Notes: generated from the sequence alone by a model not told the origin. A stretch of DNA of 64,000 nucleotides from Clostridium cadaveris (GCF_020911725.1 NZ_CP076620.1:2679001-2743000); one strand, 5' to 3'. Counted from the stretch's first letter, positions 45,339-55,317 are shown. Numbers and translations: made by a program.

Positions 45339-45623
45339 CTATAGTCCAAGTTTTGCAACTATATCGTCTACTACTTTGTCTACTCCAATTCCAGTGATGA
45401 ATGGTAATCCTGATATAACCGGAATGTCCATCTTATAAGATGTTTGAGCAGTTGTTACTACTAAATCGTGTCCTTGAGCCTTTGTTGGAAGTTCTGCTAC
45501 TGTACATTGAGTGAATGATATTTGATTTAATACTCCTCTTTTTTCAAAAGCTGTCTTTAATTTTTGTATGGCTACTGTTGATGTTGCTATTCCTGCTCCG
45601 CATGATACTACTATCCTTTTCAT
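45339..45623 (-). CDS. PTS galactitol-type EIIB
   Basis: The 94-residue protein opens with the P-loop-like VSCGAGIATSTVAIQKLK, where Cys8 is the phosphorylated residue. Size and motif match GatB. It lies 12 bases after the regulator stop, with an AGGAGG site before 45623. Confidence 0.92.
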   Translation of the reverse strand: MKRIVVSCGAGIATSTVAIQKLKTAFEKRGVLNQISFTQCTVAELPTKAQGHDLVVTTAQTSYKMDIPVISGLPFITGIGVDKVVDDIVAKLGL

Positions 45624-45635
45624 TATTTATTCCTC

Positions 45636-47579
45636 CTAATAATATATATTTCTTATATAATTTAAATTTTTTTTACATATTATATCCTTTACCTTGTATG
45701 ATTCATTTATTTTTTCATATATGTTTAAAAATATATCTTCATGTTCTATAAAAATTTCTTTATCTAAAGCTAACATAAATATAAGCTGTACTTCACCATA
45801 TACCCATTTTATAGGTTTCTTTAATATACACGGATATATGCAAGGCACTTTTACATTTTCAACTACAGCATGTGGTATAGCTACCATATTTCCTATTTCT
45901 GTAGTTCCTAAATTTTCTCTATCTATAAAAGATTTTTTCATATTCTCATTTATATAACCTAATTCAAACATTCTATTAGCCATAAATTCTACAGCTTTAA
46001 GCCTATCTTTAAATTCTATATCTACAGAGAATAAATCATCTTTAAACAAGGAACTTATATTTATTTTATAGTTCTCGCTTCCTTTAGAAATAAAGTGTTC
46101 AAGCTTATTAATATCTTCTTCAACTAACAATGGTGATATTTGTATTACTGGCTTTCTCTTCAGCTGAAGATTTACAGTTGAAATTATAAGGTCTATTTCA
46201 TCTAAATTTATATTTCCCACATTATATGATGGATGTACACCAACAACTTCTATTTGTTTACCAAATCTTGATATAAGCTTGCTCTTTATAAGAATTGATG
46301 TCCCCATCCCTGATGCACATATTACCACTACTCTTAAAACTGATTTGTTCTTATTTAAGTTCATCCTTTCCAATGCACCTCCAAAGTGCAGTGTTAAAAA
46401 GCCAATTTCGTTTTCATCCATAACCACATCATTTTCTTCTTCTATTAATAAAGCCAATATTTCAGCTAATTCAAATGCTAAAAGATAACTTTTTTTTATT
46501 TCATAAAGCATATCATTTTTTATTTTCATTCCAAGCTTTATTCTATGGATAAGACTTTTAAGATGAGTTACTAAACCTAAAACCAATATGCTATCATTTG
46601 TAAAATCAATACCCATTTTTTTATGTATTTCTTCTAAAGCCTTTTTCACCAAAATAAGGTTTCTTTCATCTTCCTTGTCTAGTTCACAATGCTGTTCTAA
46701 AACAAGTTTGTTTTGAGCTTTTAGGTACTCATATACATAGGATATCTCTTCTTCTGAGAATTCTATTGAAAAGTATTCTGAAACTTTCCTGCACAATTCC
46801 TCTGAAGCTTTATACTCAATTTTATCTGATGACATATTTTTAGTGATTGAATATGTTATAAGCTTATTACTCTTAATTCTTGTAACTGTAATGATTATAT
46901 GATTAAATAAATTTTCAAATCCTAAATCAGTTACATTTAAATTATATTTCTTTATTATTTTTATCATCTCATTTTTCAGAGTGCTCTCCATCTCTTTACT
47001 TATGAGTTCAAAAAACTTGGTCTGATCTTTGCAGTCATTCTTATGAACTATATACTCAGATATAAAATATCTGAATTTTGCCTCTTCACCTTTTATTCCT
47101 ACACCAGAATTCCCATATCTTGATAATTCTAATTCATATTCATTAAGAATATTTCTAACTATTTTCAAGTCATTTTTTAAAGTAGACATACTTATAAACA
47201 GTTCATCGCTTAGCTCGTCCAGCTTTATACTTACTCTTTCCTCATCAACATATAGAAGAGCCAATTTTTTTATTAGCCACTCTACTCGGTTCTTTTCTAT
47301 AGTAGGAAAAGCTTCTCCCGTATTTTCTTTAATTATGGCTTTTAACTGACTATACTGCTCGTAATCTCTATATTCGATCTTATATCCTAAGCCCTTTTTG
47401 GAAACAACTTCACATCCATAATTCTTTAAAATGCAATTGATTTCCTTAATTTCGTTTTGAACCGTTTTCACTGAGAGCTTTAGTTCCTCTGCTAAATCTT
47501 TGCCTGTAATATAAAGCTCTGCATTTAGTAATTTAGTTATAATTGTTCTTTTTCTTAAGTTTATGGTATCTTTCAACAT
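45636..47579 (-). CDS. PRD-containing transcriptional regulator / antiterminator, MtlR type
   Basis: The 647-residue protein has an N-terminal HTH (LNAELYITGKDLAEELKLSV), a Mga-like second HTH, two PRD domains (about residues 190-410), a GatB-like domain with a Cys (VVVICASGMGTSILIKSKL) and a C-terminal EIIA-like domain with a His (MVAIPHAVVEN). Phosphorylation of these sites by HPr and PTS components switches such activators. It is the first gene of the PTS operon and presumably controls it. The start at 47579 has an AAAGGTG site. Confidence 0.92.
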   Translation of the reverse strand: MLKDTINLRKRTIITKLLNAELYITGKDLAEELKLSVKTVQNEIKEINCILKNYGCEVVSKKGLGYKIEYRDYEQYSQLKAIIKENTGEAFPTIEKNRVEWLIKKLALLYVDEERVSIKLDELSDELFISMSTLKNDLKIVRNILNEYELELSRYGNSGVGIKGEEAKFRYFISEYIVHKNDCKDQTKFFELISKEMESTLKNEMIKIIKKYNLNVTDLGFENLFNHIIITVTRIKSNKLITYSITKNMSSDKIEYKASEELCRKVSEYFSIEFSEEEISYVYEYLKAQNKLVLEQHCELDKEDERNLILVKKALEEIHKKMGIDFTNDSILVLGLVTHLKSLIHRIKLGMKIKNDMLYEIKKSYLLAFELAEILALLIEEENDVVMDENEIGFLTLHFGGALERMNLNKNKSVLRVVVICASGMGTSILIKSKLISRFGKQIEVVGVHPSYNVGNINLDEIDLIISTVNLQLKRKPVIQISPLLVEEDINKLEHFISKGSENYKINISSLFKDDLFSVDIEFKDRLKAVEFMANRMFELGYINENMKKSFIDRENLGTTEIGNMVAIPHAVVENVKVPCIYPCILKKPIKWVYGEVQLIFMLALDKEIFIEHEDIFLNIYEKINESYKVKDIICKKNLNYIRNIYY

Positions 47580-47766
47580 TCATATCACCTTTACACATAT
47601 TATGTTATCAACAATATACTTTTTATAAAAGTTCTCTTTTTTCTCTTAAGTAGAGGAACTTTTCACCTAACTTTTAATAAGTCTATTTATATCATGCATT
47701 AGAGCGTTTTCTCTATGCTTAAGTAAATATCATCATATACTACTTTTTCTTATTTATTATATAAAA

Positions 47767-47806
47767 ATAGGGGGAAGCTGAATCTAGCTTTCAGCCTTCC
47801 CCCTAT
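47767..47806 (-). terminator. Rho-independent terminator of the gene at 47818-48732
   Basis: ATAGGGGGAAG pairs with CTTCCCCCTAT, with a further inner stem, followed by U on the minus strand. The spacer from here to the PTS regulator (47580-47766) shows no other feature. Confidence 0.85.
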
Positions 47807-47817
47807 AATAATTATTT

Positions 47818-48732
47818 TTAATAATCTACATGAACTCCCCATATATCTTGACATTCGTTCACAAACTCTTGAATGTTTAAAATCTGTTCCTCATAAAGAC
47901 CATATCCTGCATAGTTAGTTTTTGCTACTTTCATATTTATATTTTGCACAAGATTTGAGTAATCAAAAGATGTTGTGACTTTTCTTATTTCACTTATAAG
48001 CTCATGATTTTCTCCCCTATGACTTGATACCACCAATATAAGTTCAGGTTTTATGTTTCTATTTATAGTAATCTCCTTATCCACTCCATTTATAAGTCCA
48101 AGCTCTACCTTTTGATTAAATATGATTTCTATATCTTCATATATTCCAAATAAATTTCTCTTATTTTGTGTAAACTCATTCAAATCCTCAGTATGCTTTT
48201 GAAGAATAGAATCCTCAATTGGCTTTTTATCACCATATTTCATTTCTATAAATGCAAGAGCAATTCTATCACCTTTTGTTCTGCTTGATTCTGTTGCAAG
48301 CCACTTTATTCCTACTAAATTTATTTTATTTTCCTCATCTCTGCTATATTCCATAGAAGCCATATAATAGTCCGTTTTATCAGATTGAGCATTTCTATTG
48401 TTTTCTCTAACAAGGCACTGTCCATATTCCATTTCTAGGTTAGGATTATCATGAAGATAAAAATCTATATTCTGTTTCATAAGTGGTATATATCTTGTCC
48501 ACTCATAACAGCATCTTTCTATATCATCATTGTTTTGAGATAAATCTATAATCTTATAATCATTATTCTCTGAAATTACTTTGCAAATTTTTTGTCCTCT
48601 ATAATACAGCTCTATAAAATTCTGTCTTATTTCTAGACTCAGGGTATCGTCTTTTTTAACAAAATCTAAAAGTTCTTTAAGCTTACCCTCTTTTAAATCT
48701 GTCATAAAAATTTCATTTAATCCACTTTTCAT
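47818..48732 (-). CDS. Unknown protein, candidate PD-(D/E)XK fold
   Basis: The frame is open from 48795, but the ATG at 48732 alone has a good ribosome site (GGGGTGG at -8), giving 304 residues. I do not recognise the family. It is mostly charged, without signal or membrane segments. A middle part runs ATESSRTKGDRIALAFIEMK and then YGDKKPIEDS; a hydrophobic strand ending in Glu-Met-Lys after an Asp resembles the core of PD-(D/E)XK nucleases, which is only a fold hint. It is transcribed alone, divergent from the ABC importer. Confidence 0.65.
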   Translation of the reverse strand: MKSGLNEIFMTDLKEGKLKELLDFVKKDDTLSLEIRQNFIELYYRGQKICKVISENNDYKIIDLSQNNDDIERCCYEWTRYIPLMKQNIDFYLHDNPNLEMEYGQCLVRENNRNAQSDKTDYYMASMEYSRDEENKINLVGIKWLATESSRTKGDRIALAFIEMKYGDKKPIEDSILQKHTEDLNEFTQNKRNLFGIYEDIEIIFNQKVELGLINGVDKEITINRNIKPELILVVSSHRGENHELISEIRKVTTSFDYSNLVQNINMKVAKTNYAGYGLYEEQILNIQEFVNECQDIWGVHVDY

Positions 48733-48836
48733 AACTTTAACCACCCCATTAAAATCTAAAATATTTATCATGTCACTTTTCATTATAATTATCATATTTT
48801 ATTATAACATACCATTATTACTAATTTATGTTTAGA

Positions 48837-48871
48837 TAAATTATTTATTTATATTTTAGATAAATAATTTA
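48837..48871. promoter_or_regulatory. 12-bp inverted repeat upstream of the ABC importer
   Basis: TAAATTATTTAT (48837-48848) and ATAAATAATTTA (48860-48871) are exact complements with an 11-base spacer, 80-116 bases upstream of the substrate-binding gene and between divergent genes. It may be an operator. Confidence 0.35.
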
Positions 48872-48952
48872 ACACTTACCTACATAAGTTCATATAATAA
48901 ACCATACTAGTAACTATTTACCATTCAACTAACAAGAGGAGGTATAAAAAAC

Positions 48953-49990
48953 ATGAACAGGAGAAACTTAAAGAAACTCATAGGTGCAGTTTTAATCTGT
49001 GCATTATCTTTTTCACTGGCAGCATGTGGCAATAGCAACACCGCAAAAAAGCCAGAAGAAAAGCCACTTACTAAAGTTAGACTTAATGAAGTTGTACGTT
49101 CAGTATTCTATGCACCTATGTACGTAGCAATAAACAATGGATACTTTAAAGAAGAAGGCATAGACATAGATCTTGCAACTGGTCAAGGTGCAGATAAAAC
49201 TATGCAACAACTACTAAGTAACAATGCAGATATAGGATTTTCTGGTCCTGAACAAATAATATATATATATAATCAAGGAAGAGAAGATTTGCCTGTAGTT
49301 TTTGCTCAATTAACTCAAAAAGATGGTTCTTTCTTAGTTGCAAAAGAAAAACCAACTAATTTTAAGTGGGAAGATGTAACTGGAAAAAGCATAATTGGTG
49401 CAAGACCTGGCGGAGTACCAGAAATGTCACTCGAACAAGCACTAAAAAACCACGGGATTGAAAAAGGAAAAAACGTTGAAATTGTAACTAATATAGCTTT
49501 CACTGCAACATCTGGTGCATTTAAAAGCGGTTCTGAAGACTATGTAGCATTATTTGAGCCAACAGCTAGTATGCTTGAAAAAGAAGACGGCGGATATATT
49601 GCAGCATCTATAGGAAAAGAAGTTGGAAACCTTCCATATACCTGCTTCTACTCAACTAAATCTTATATGGAAAAGAACCCTGAAATAATTCAAGGATTCA
49701 CAAATGCAATATACAAAGGACAACAATGGGTTAAAAATCATTCTGATGAAGAAGTTGCTACAGCTATAGAGAGTTTCTTCCCTGGAACTAACCATGACAT
49801 TATAATAAACGTTATGAAAAACTATAGAGAAATAGAAGCAATAGCTACTTCTCCTATAATAAAAGAAGAAGATATGAATAGACTTATGTCATTAATAGAA
49901 GGATATGACGCAAAATTAATAGCTAAAAAACCAGCATTTAAAGATATAGTAACAAATGAATTTGCAGAAAAAGCAGTGTCTGGAAAATAG
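48953..49990 (+). CDS. ABC importer substrate-binding lipoprotein (NMT1/SsuA-like)
   Basis: The 345-residue protein has a lipoprotein signal with lipobox LAAC (ALSFSLAACGNS, Cys at about residue 25) and an NMT1/SsuA-type binding fold (LNEVVRSVFYAPMYVAINNG, YFKEEGIDIDLATGQGADKT). This class serves importers of sulfonates, nitrate or thiamine precursors, and the substrate here is not fixed by sequence. It starts behind AGGAGG and leads an operon with the ATPase and permease genes. No riboswitch was seen in the leader. Confidence 0.92.
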   Translation: MNRRNLKKLIGAVLICALSFSLAACGNSNTAKKPEEKPLTKVRLNEVVRSVFYAPMYVAINNGYFKEEGIDIDLATGQGADKTMQQLLSNNADIGFSGPEQIIYIYNQGREDLPVVFAQLTQKDGSFLVAKEKPTNFKWEDVTGKSIIGARPGGVPEMSLEQALKNHGIEKGKNVEIVTNIAFTATSGAFKSGSEDYVALFEPTASMLEKEDGGYIAASIGKEVGNLPYTCFYSTKSYMEKNPEIIQGFTNAIYKGQQWVKNHSDEEVATAIESFFPGTNHDIIINVMKNYREIEAIATSPIIKEEDMNRLMSLIEGYDAKLIAKKPAFKDIVTNEFAEKAVSGK

Positions 49991-50005
49991 AGTAGGTGAA
50001 TTGTA

Positions 50006-50770
50006 ATGAATGAAATGGATATAAAAAATGTTTATATGAATTATCACTCCCCAACTGGAGTTACAGAAGCCCTTACGGATATAAGCTTTTCTCTAGAAGA
50101 GGGAGAGTTTATATCCATTGTAGGCCCTTCGGGATGTGGAAAATCTACTTTATTAAATATACTATGCGGCCTAATACAGCCATCACGTGGTGATATTTTA
50201 CTTGAAGGCGAATTAATAACAGGTCCAAATGAAAAAATAGGGTACATGTTTCAAAAAGATCAATTATTTGAATGGCTTACAGTGTGGGAAAACGTAATTT
50301 TAGGATTAAAAATCAAGAAAAAACTTAACGAGAAGTCTAAAAAGAAAATAGATGAACTATTGACAAACTATGGACTTCATGAATTTAAAAATCATAAGCC
50401 CTCAGAGCTTTCTGGTGGTATGAGGCAGAGGGTAGCCTTAATAAGGACTTTAGCCCTTGACCCCCATATACTTCTTTTAGACGAACCATTTTCAGCTCTT
50501 GACTATCAAAGCAGGCTTATGGTAAGTGATGAAATATACAATATAATAAAAAAGGAAAATAAAACAGCTATAATGGTAACTCACGATATCTCAGAAGCAG
50601 TCTCTGTATCTTCCAAAATTGTAGTGCTTTCTAAGAGACCAGCTTATCTAAAAGATGTAATAAAAATAGATATCGACTCGGAGTATTCATCACCACTAAA
50701 GAGAAGAGAGTCTCCAGCTTTCAGAGAATATTTTAATCGTATATGGAAGGAGCTGGATTTAAATGAATAA
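50006..50770 (+). CDS. ABC importer ATP-binding protein (SsuB/TauB type)
   Basis: The 254-residue ATPase has Walker A (VGPSGCGKST), the Q-loop (YMFQKDQLFEWLTVWEN), signature (ELSGGMRQRVALIRTL), Walker B (HILLLDEPFSALD) and H-loop (MVTHDISEAV). The Q-loop style is that of sulfonate, taurine and nitrate importers. It follows the binding-protein gene by 15 bases and overlaps the permease start by eight. Confidence 0.95.
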   Translation: MNEMDIKNVYMNYHSPTGVTEALTDISFSLEEGEFISIVGPSGCGKSTLLNILCGLIQPSRGDILLEGELITGPNEKIGYMFQKDQLFEWLTVWENVILGLKIKKKLNEKSKKKIDELLTNYGLHEFKNHKPSELSGGMRQRVALIRTLALDPHILLLDEPFSALDYQSRLMVSDEIYNIIKKENKTAIMVTHDISEAVSVSSKIVVLSKRPAYLKDVIKIDIDSEYSSPLKRRESPAFREYFNRIWKELDLNE

Positions 50771-51548
50771 AGAACTTGAACACAAAAAATATTTAAATAA
50801 ACTTTCAAGAGATAAATGGATTGTAACCATTACAAGAATACTTCTTTTAGTATTCCTTATAGCACTATGGGAAATAGCTGCACAAGAAAAGTGGATAGAT
50901 CCATTCCTAACCAGCAGTCCTTCTAGAATGTGGAAGAGTTTTATGGAATTTTATACTGAAGGCACCTTGCTTAAGCATACAGGTATAACCGTATATGAAA
51001 CTATAGTGGGCTTTACTTTAGGAACTGTATTAGGTACACTGATTGCAATGCTTCTTTGGTGGTCAACCTTTGTTTCTAAAGTTTTAGAGCCTTATTTAAT
51101 AGTCTTAAATGCTCTTCCAAAGATAGCTTTAGCTCCTATTATAATCTTCTGGGTTGGTAATGGAATTACTGCTATTATTGTTATAACTTTGCTCATTTCC
51201 ATAGTCACTACTATTATAAGTGTTCTATCAGGTTTTAACGAAGTTGATGAAGATAAAATTAAGCTTCTAAAAACCTTTGGTGCATCTAAGCTTCAAATTT
51301 TAACTCATCTTATAATGCCAGCTTCAATACCTACATTTATATCCGCGCTAAAGATAAATGTAGGACTATCTTGGGTCGGTGTAATAATGGGTGAGTTCTT
51401 AGTAGCAAAAGATGGTCTTGGTTTCATAATAGTATATGGCGGTCAAATATCACAACTTGATATGGTAATGATGAGTATTGTAGTATTATCCATCATCGCT
51501 TTCGTTATGTACAAATTTGTTGCTATATTTGAAAAAAAATATTCTTAG
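50763..51548 (+). CDS. ABC importer permease (SsuC/TauC type)
   Basis: The 261-residue protein has six membrane segments and the EAA-type loop (LKTFGASKLQILTHLIMPASIP) that contacts the ATPase. The start MNKELEHKKYLNKLSRDKW overlaps the ATPase gene, so translation is coupled. It completes the three-gene importer. Confidence 0.93.
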   Translation: MNKELEHKKYLNKLSRDKWIVTITRILLLVFLIALWEIAAQEKWIDPFLTSSPSRMWKSFMEFYTEGTLLKHTGITVYETIVGFTLGTVLGTLIAMLLWWSTFVSKVLEPYLIVLNALPKIALAPIIIFWVGNGITAIIVITLLISIVTTIISVLSGFNEVDEDKIKLLKTFGASKLQILTHLIMPASIPTFISALKINVGLSWVGVIMGEFLVAKDGLGFIIVYGGQISQLDMVMMSIVVLSIIAFVMYKFVAIFEKKYS

Positions 51549-51633
51549 AATTTTCTTTCTTTTATATTCCTCCAAATCATTGTATAATAGTATTAAAATA
51601 TTTTCATTACTACATCGGTTTGGAGGAAGTTTT

Positions 51634-52470
51634 ATGAATAGTGCACTAAAAAAACTACTGTTAGAAGTAGGTTTATTGTTTTTATTAATTTTTCTAGTAT
51701 CAAAAGTAAAGCCACTTTATGGTACGCTTTTACTTATAGCTTATTTTGCATACAAACTTTTTGCTCTTAGATACAGTCTTTTTTCAATGATAGGTAAAAC
51801 TAAATTTGATAATGGAGATAAAGATGGTGCTTTAAAATGGTATGGTAAAGCTGCAAAAGTTTCATCATGCAGACCTAGAACTATAATAAGCTATTCTTAT
51901 CTTCTTTTAATTGAAGAAAGAATAAAGGAAGCTGAAGAAGCTTTGCATCTAGTTAAAAATGATGCCTTAGACCCTAGGGAGAAGATAAATTATTTCACTA
52001 CCAAAGCACTTATAGAATGGAAAGATGATAATCTAGAAGGTGCCATAAAAATTTTAGAAGATGCAAATTTAGAACTTAAGGCTCTTATGATTTATGAAAG
52101 CCTTGGATATCTTCTTTTATTATCAAAAGACTATGAAAAGGCATTAAAGTTTAATTTAGAAGCTTTTGAATATGATAGTAATGATGAAATAATAATAGAC
52201 AACCTTGCTGAAAGCTATTATTTCTTAGGTCAGTATGATAAGTCAAAAGAAATTTATGAAAATCTTACACAGAGAAATTTAACTTTCTCAGAACCTTATT
52301 ACTACTTAGCTTCAATTTATATAAAAGAAGAAAAAATTGATCAGGCTAAGGAGCTTTTAGAGTTGGCATTAAAGTGTCCTCAAGGATTTTTGACAGCCAT
52401 ACATAAAGAAGATATTGAATCATTACTAAACTCTATTGACCCAAAGCAAATCAACGGAAATGAAAATTAG
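51634..52470 (+). CDS. TPR-repeat protein with N-terminal membrane helices
   Basis: The true start is ATG 51634 behind TGGAGGAAG; the frame merely happens to be open upstream. The 278-residue protein begins with two hydrophobic segments (LLLEVGLLFLLIFLVSKVK, LYGTLLLIAYFAYKLFAL) and continues with about five tetratricopeptide repeats (GDKDGALKWYGKAAKVS, YEKALKFNLEAFEYDSN, YDKSKEIYENLTQRN, IDQAKELLELALKCP). It is probably a membrane-tethered scaffold in the cytoplasm. Its partner is unknown. Confidence 0.85.
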   Translation: MNSALKKLLLEVGLLFLLIFLVSKVKPLYGTLLLIAYFAYKLFALRYSLFSMIGKTKFDNGDKDGALKWYGKAAKVSSCRPRTIISYSYLLLIEERIKEAEEALHLVKNDALDPREKINYFTTKALIEWKDDNLEGAIKILEDANLELKALMIYESLGYLLLLSKDYEKALKFNLEAFEYDSNDEIIIDNLAESYYFLGQYDKSKEIYENLTQRNLTFSEPYYYLASIYIKEEKIDQAKELLELALKCPQGFLTAIHKEDIESLLNSIDPKQINGNEN

Positions 52471-52471
52471 A

Positions 52472-52496
52472 GCTGCCTTATGGCAGCCCATTTTTT
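52472..52496 (+). terminator. Rho-independent terminator of the TPR gene
   Basis: GCTGCC and GGCAGC close a TTAT tetraloop, followed shortly by six T. It overlaps the end of the convergent VIT/VWA gene by two bases. Confidence 0.88.
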
Positions 52497-54693
52497 ATAG
52501 ATTGTTTTTGATTGTAATTAAATCAATTATGTCATTTACATCTCTTATTTCTTGAGGTTCATTTATCATGGATAAAAGTTTATCGTATGCTGCTTTAAAG
52601 GCACCTGTTTTGTCCTTGACTATTGTATTTTTTAGAGCTAAAGCTCTAAATGCTGTAAGATACAATAACTGCTCTGACCTATCTAAAGAATTCTCATTGA
52701 TATAATTTAATACATAAGCTATTGCTCTGTTTATTATTTTCACATAAACACCTAAGCTTTGTTTACAGGACGCAAAAGCTATTAATGCTTTTAAAGTAGA
52801 TTTAATCTTTTCTTTTTCCGATGCATCAACTACGCATATAGATCCATCTTTTCTTTGATTCTCAGCCATCTTACTATACAGCTTTTCATTGTCTAAAATA
52901 TTATTATTATTTTTGCTTATCTTATATAAAAATCCTGGTGCATCCAAGAAATATCCATAGCTAAGACTTTCCATAGTTTCCTCCGAAACATCAAGAGGAA
53001 GTATCTTTTGAATTGCTATTCCTAAAAGAGGGTCTTCTAATACCTCTGTCATGATAAAGGATGTCTTACTGCTTATAATCCCATAGCTTTTAGATAACTC
53101 TACAACCTTACTTTCCATGGCATCTCGTTCAATTCCTCTAAAAGAATCCATTCTCTCTTCTAATATCTCTATTCTCTTTCTTATCCAAACTTTTTCTATT
53201 AAATAAGCATTTTCTTTTAATTCAAATGAATCTATTGGAACTTCTTGAATAAAAGGTTTATCTCCTATAAACCCTTTTATGATAATTGGTCCTTTTGTTA
53301 TGCCTTTAATCTTAGCAAATATAGAAAAAGGCTCTATATCATAAATATATTCTATAGTTCTTGGATAAGTATTTAAGGTTTCTCCTCCAAAATATATTTC
53401 TCTTACATCTATTTGAGGCCCTGTTATTCTATTAAATTGCCTTAATATAAGCTCTCCTATTTTCTCTTCTCTTTTTATGAAATCAGCACGTCCTCCGCTA
53501 ATTGCTGCAATCTCCCTTATGAAATACTTATTAGTCTTATCTGCAACTCCTATTGGAAAGATTCTATTTTCTTTTACATTCTCTCTTATATATCTTAAAA
53601 TCTGCTCTTCATTTTCAGCTTCATCATTTGTAAATAGAATTATTACAGAGTCATTTCCTTGGTTTAATGCCCACTTTAATGCCTCACTTATATCAGCACC
53701 ATTTCCATAATTCAATTTCTTAAGCCAAGCTACTGCATTATCTACATTCTCTTCTGAGCTATTCAAAAATTCATCACTAAAGGAGTTTAACTCATCATGA
53801 AATGCCAATATATTAAATCTATCTTCCTTATTAAGATTTCTTAATCCTAATGATAACGAAGTCTTAATCTCGCTTAGGTTATTATCACCCATATCATTTG
53901 ATATATCCATCAAAAAAAGATAATTAACTGGCTTTTTACTTTCGTCCTCATCCATATCAGGGAATACCTTTAGATAAACTATACTTTCATCCTTTATATG
54001 TTTTGGAAAACTATAAGACATAGCACTAAACTCATATTCTGTTTCTTCCTCCATAAGAAGTACGAATTCTCTATTTAGTGTCTCCCCCTTCTTTAAAGTT
54101 ACTTTAACTAGAGTTTGACTACCATATTCCTTTTCAATATCATGAGATGGACTCCATATTTTTAATCTTTCAAAAGACTCTATCAGTAAATTCATAGACA
54201 CATCATAATCACTTGCGTTCTCTTTTAGTCCACGATTTATTCCTATTGGACCTTCTATTTCTGGAATGATAAGCTTATATACTTCATCCTCTAATGTCAA
54301 TTGGTCCATATAAGATATCTTTATCTTCACAACTTCATTTGGTAGAATATTTCCTATGGTTATATTGTATATATTGTCACTGTCCCCTTCTAAGTTTAGA
54401 GTGTTTACTCCCTCTTCCAGTGCTTTATCCCAAAGTTCTTTTGCCTTTGCCTTTTCTTCTACCATAGCTTTGATACTGCGTCCTCCTAAAGAAACTTCAA
54501 GTCCCGTTATGATTCCAGTATCAGGTATTGGGAAGCTATATATAGCCTCTATATTGTCTTCACCTATGTTTTCAAAAGTTTGCTCCATTACAAATTCAAC
54601 AAACTCACCACATATATTTCCGCTTATTACTACGTTCTTAAGTATGACAGGTAATTCTTCAAGGTTTTTATTATGAAATCTATATGTTTTCAT
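52495..54693 (-). CDS. VIT and von Willebrand factor A domain protein
   Basis: The 732-residue protein starts with a VIT domain (about residues 10-130: CGEFVEFVMEQTFENIG, EAIYSFPIPDTGIITGLEV, EEKAKAKELWDKALEEG), then a VWA domain near residues 255-420 and a helical C-terminal part. The metal site, normally DxSxS, here reads DISND, so the last serine is replaced. No signal peptide or membrane anchor is present, so it is cytoplasmic. It begins behind GGAGGAAG at 54693. Its role is unknown. Confidence 0.88.
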   Translation of the reverse strand: MKTYRFHNKNLEELPVILKNVVISGNICGEFVEFVMEQTFENIGEDNIEAIYSFPIPDTGIITGLEVSLGGRSIKAMVEEKAKAKELWDKALEEGVNTLNLEGDSDNIYNITIGNILPNEVVKIKISYMDQLTLEDEVYKLIIPEIEGPIGINRGLKENASDYDVSMNLLIESFERLKIWSPSHDIEKEYGSQTLVKVTLKKGETLNREFVLLMEEETEYEFSAMSYSFPKHIKDESIVYLKVFPDMDEDESKKPVNYLFLMDISNDMGDNNLSEIKTSLSLGLRNLNKEDRFNILAFHDELNSFSDEFLNSSEENVDNAVAWLKKLNYGNGADISEALKWALNQGNDSVIILFTNDEAENEEQILRYIRENVKENRIFPIGVADKTNKYFIREIAAISGGRADFIKREEKIGELILRQFNRITGPQIDVREIYFGGETLNTYPRTIEYIYDIEPFSIFAKIKGITKGPIIIKGFIGDKPFIQEVPIDSFELKENAYLIEKVWIRKRIEILEERMDSFRGIERDAMESKVVELSKSYGIISSKTSFIMTEVLEDPLLGIAIQKILPLDVSEETMESLSYGYFLDAPGFLYKISKNNNNILDNEKLYSKMAENQRKDGSICVVDASEKEKIKSTLKALIAFASCKQSLGVYVKIINRAIAYVLNYINENSLDRSEQLLYLTAFRALALKNTIVKDKTGAFKAAYDKLLSMINEPQEIRDVNDIIDLITIKNNL

Positions 54694-54897
54694 TTACAAC
54701 ACTTCCTCCTATTCACACAAACACTTTAGAATATTATAACATTCCGCACTTTTACTGTCTATTTCTTTCCTTCTCATAGAAATTCAACTTTTTATTTCAA
54801 TTATATATTTTACATAAACATCAAATTTTATTTCACTATTAAATACATTAGTGTATAATTGAACCATATAATTACAAATAAATCTGGAGGAACTATT

Positions 54898-55296
54898 ATG
54901 GATGAATTAAATCTAGCACTTAAACTAAAAGATGAAGACATGATAATGAAGATTAAAGTTTCTAAACCTGTAACTACAAAAGATATGATAAACAACTTTA
55001 TAGGTAACTTGCTTGTAGCTGGCGGAGATATAGCTAACAACATCATAATGGTTTTGACAAAGGATTCTCTTTACTTAGCTGCTATAGGACATGTTGCCAT
55101 AGGTTACGCTGAAGAAGTTAGAAGTGTAGATAAAATTTCTCTAGAAGATATAGAGGAATTTAAGGTATATGACAAAGACTCTACAGAAATAATAGAAATA
55201 AAATTAAAACAAGGCAATATCTCTTTCACTAGAGATAATTCAAAAGGAGATAATCTAGCACTTGCACTCTCAAAGGTTATAGATGATTTAAAATAG
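54898..55296 (+). CDS. Unknown protein, 132 aa, PH-like strand pattern
   Basis: The ATG at 54898 has a strong TGGAGGA site; the earlier in-frame start is not supported. The protein (MDELNLALKLKDEDMIMKIK) has alternating strands including IMVLTKDSLYLAAIGHVAIG and ISLEDIEEFKVYDKDS, ending in a helix. This order, strands followed by a C-terminal helix with a Tyr-rich centre, is reminiscent of small bacterial PH-like domains; I cannot name it. It is transcribed alone and closed by a terminator. Confidence 0.7.
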   Translation: MDELNLALKLKDEDMIMKIKVSKPVTTKDMINNFIGNLLVAGGDIANNIIMVLTKDSLYLAAIGHVAIGYAEEVRSVDKISLEDIEEFKVYDKDSTEIIEIKLKQGNISFTRDNSKGDNLALALSKVIDDLK

Positions 55297-55317
55297 TTTT
55301 TAAGAATTATAAACAAA

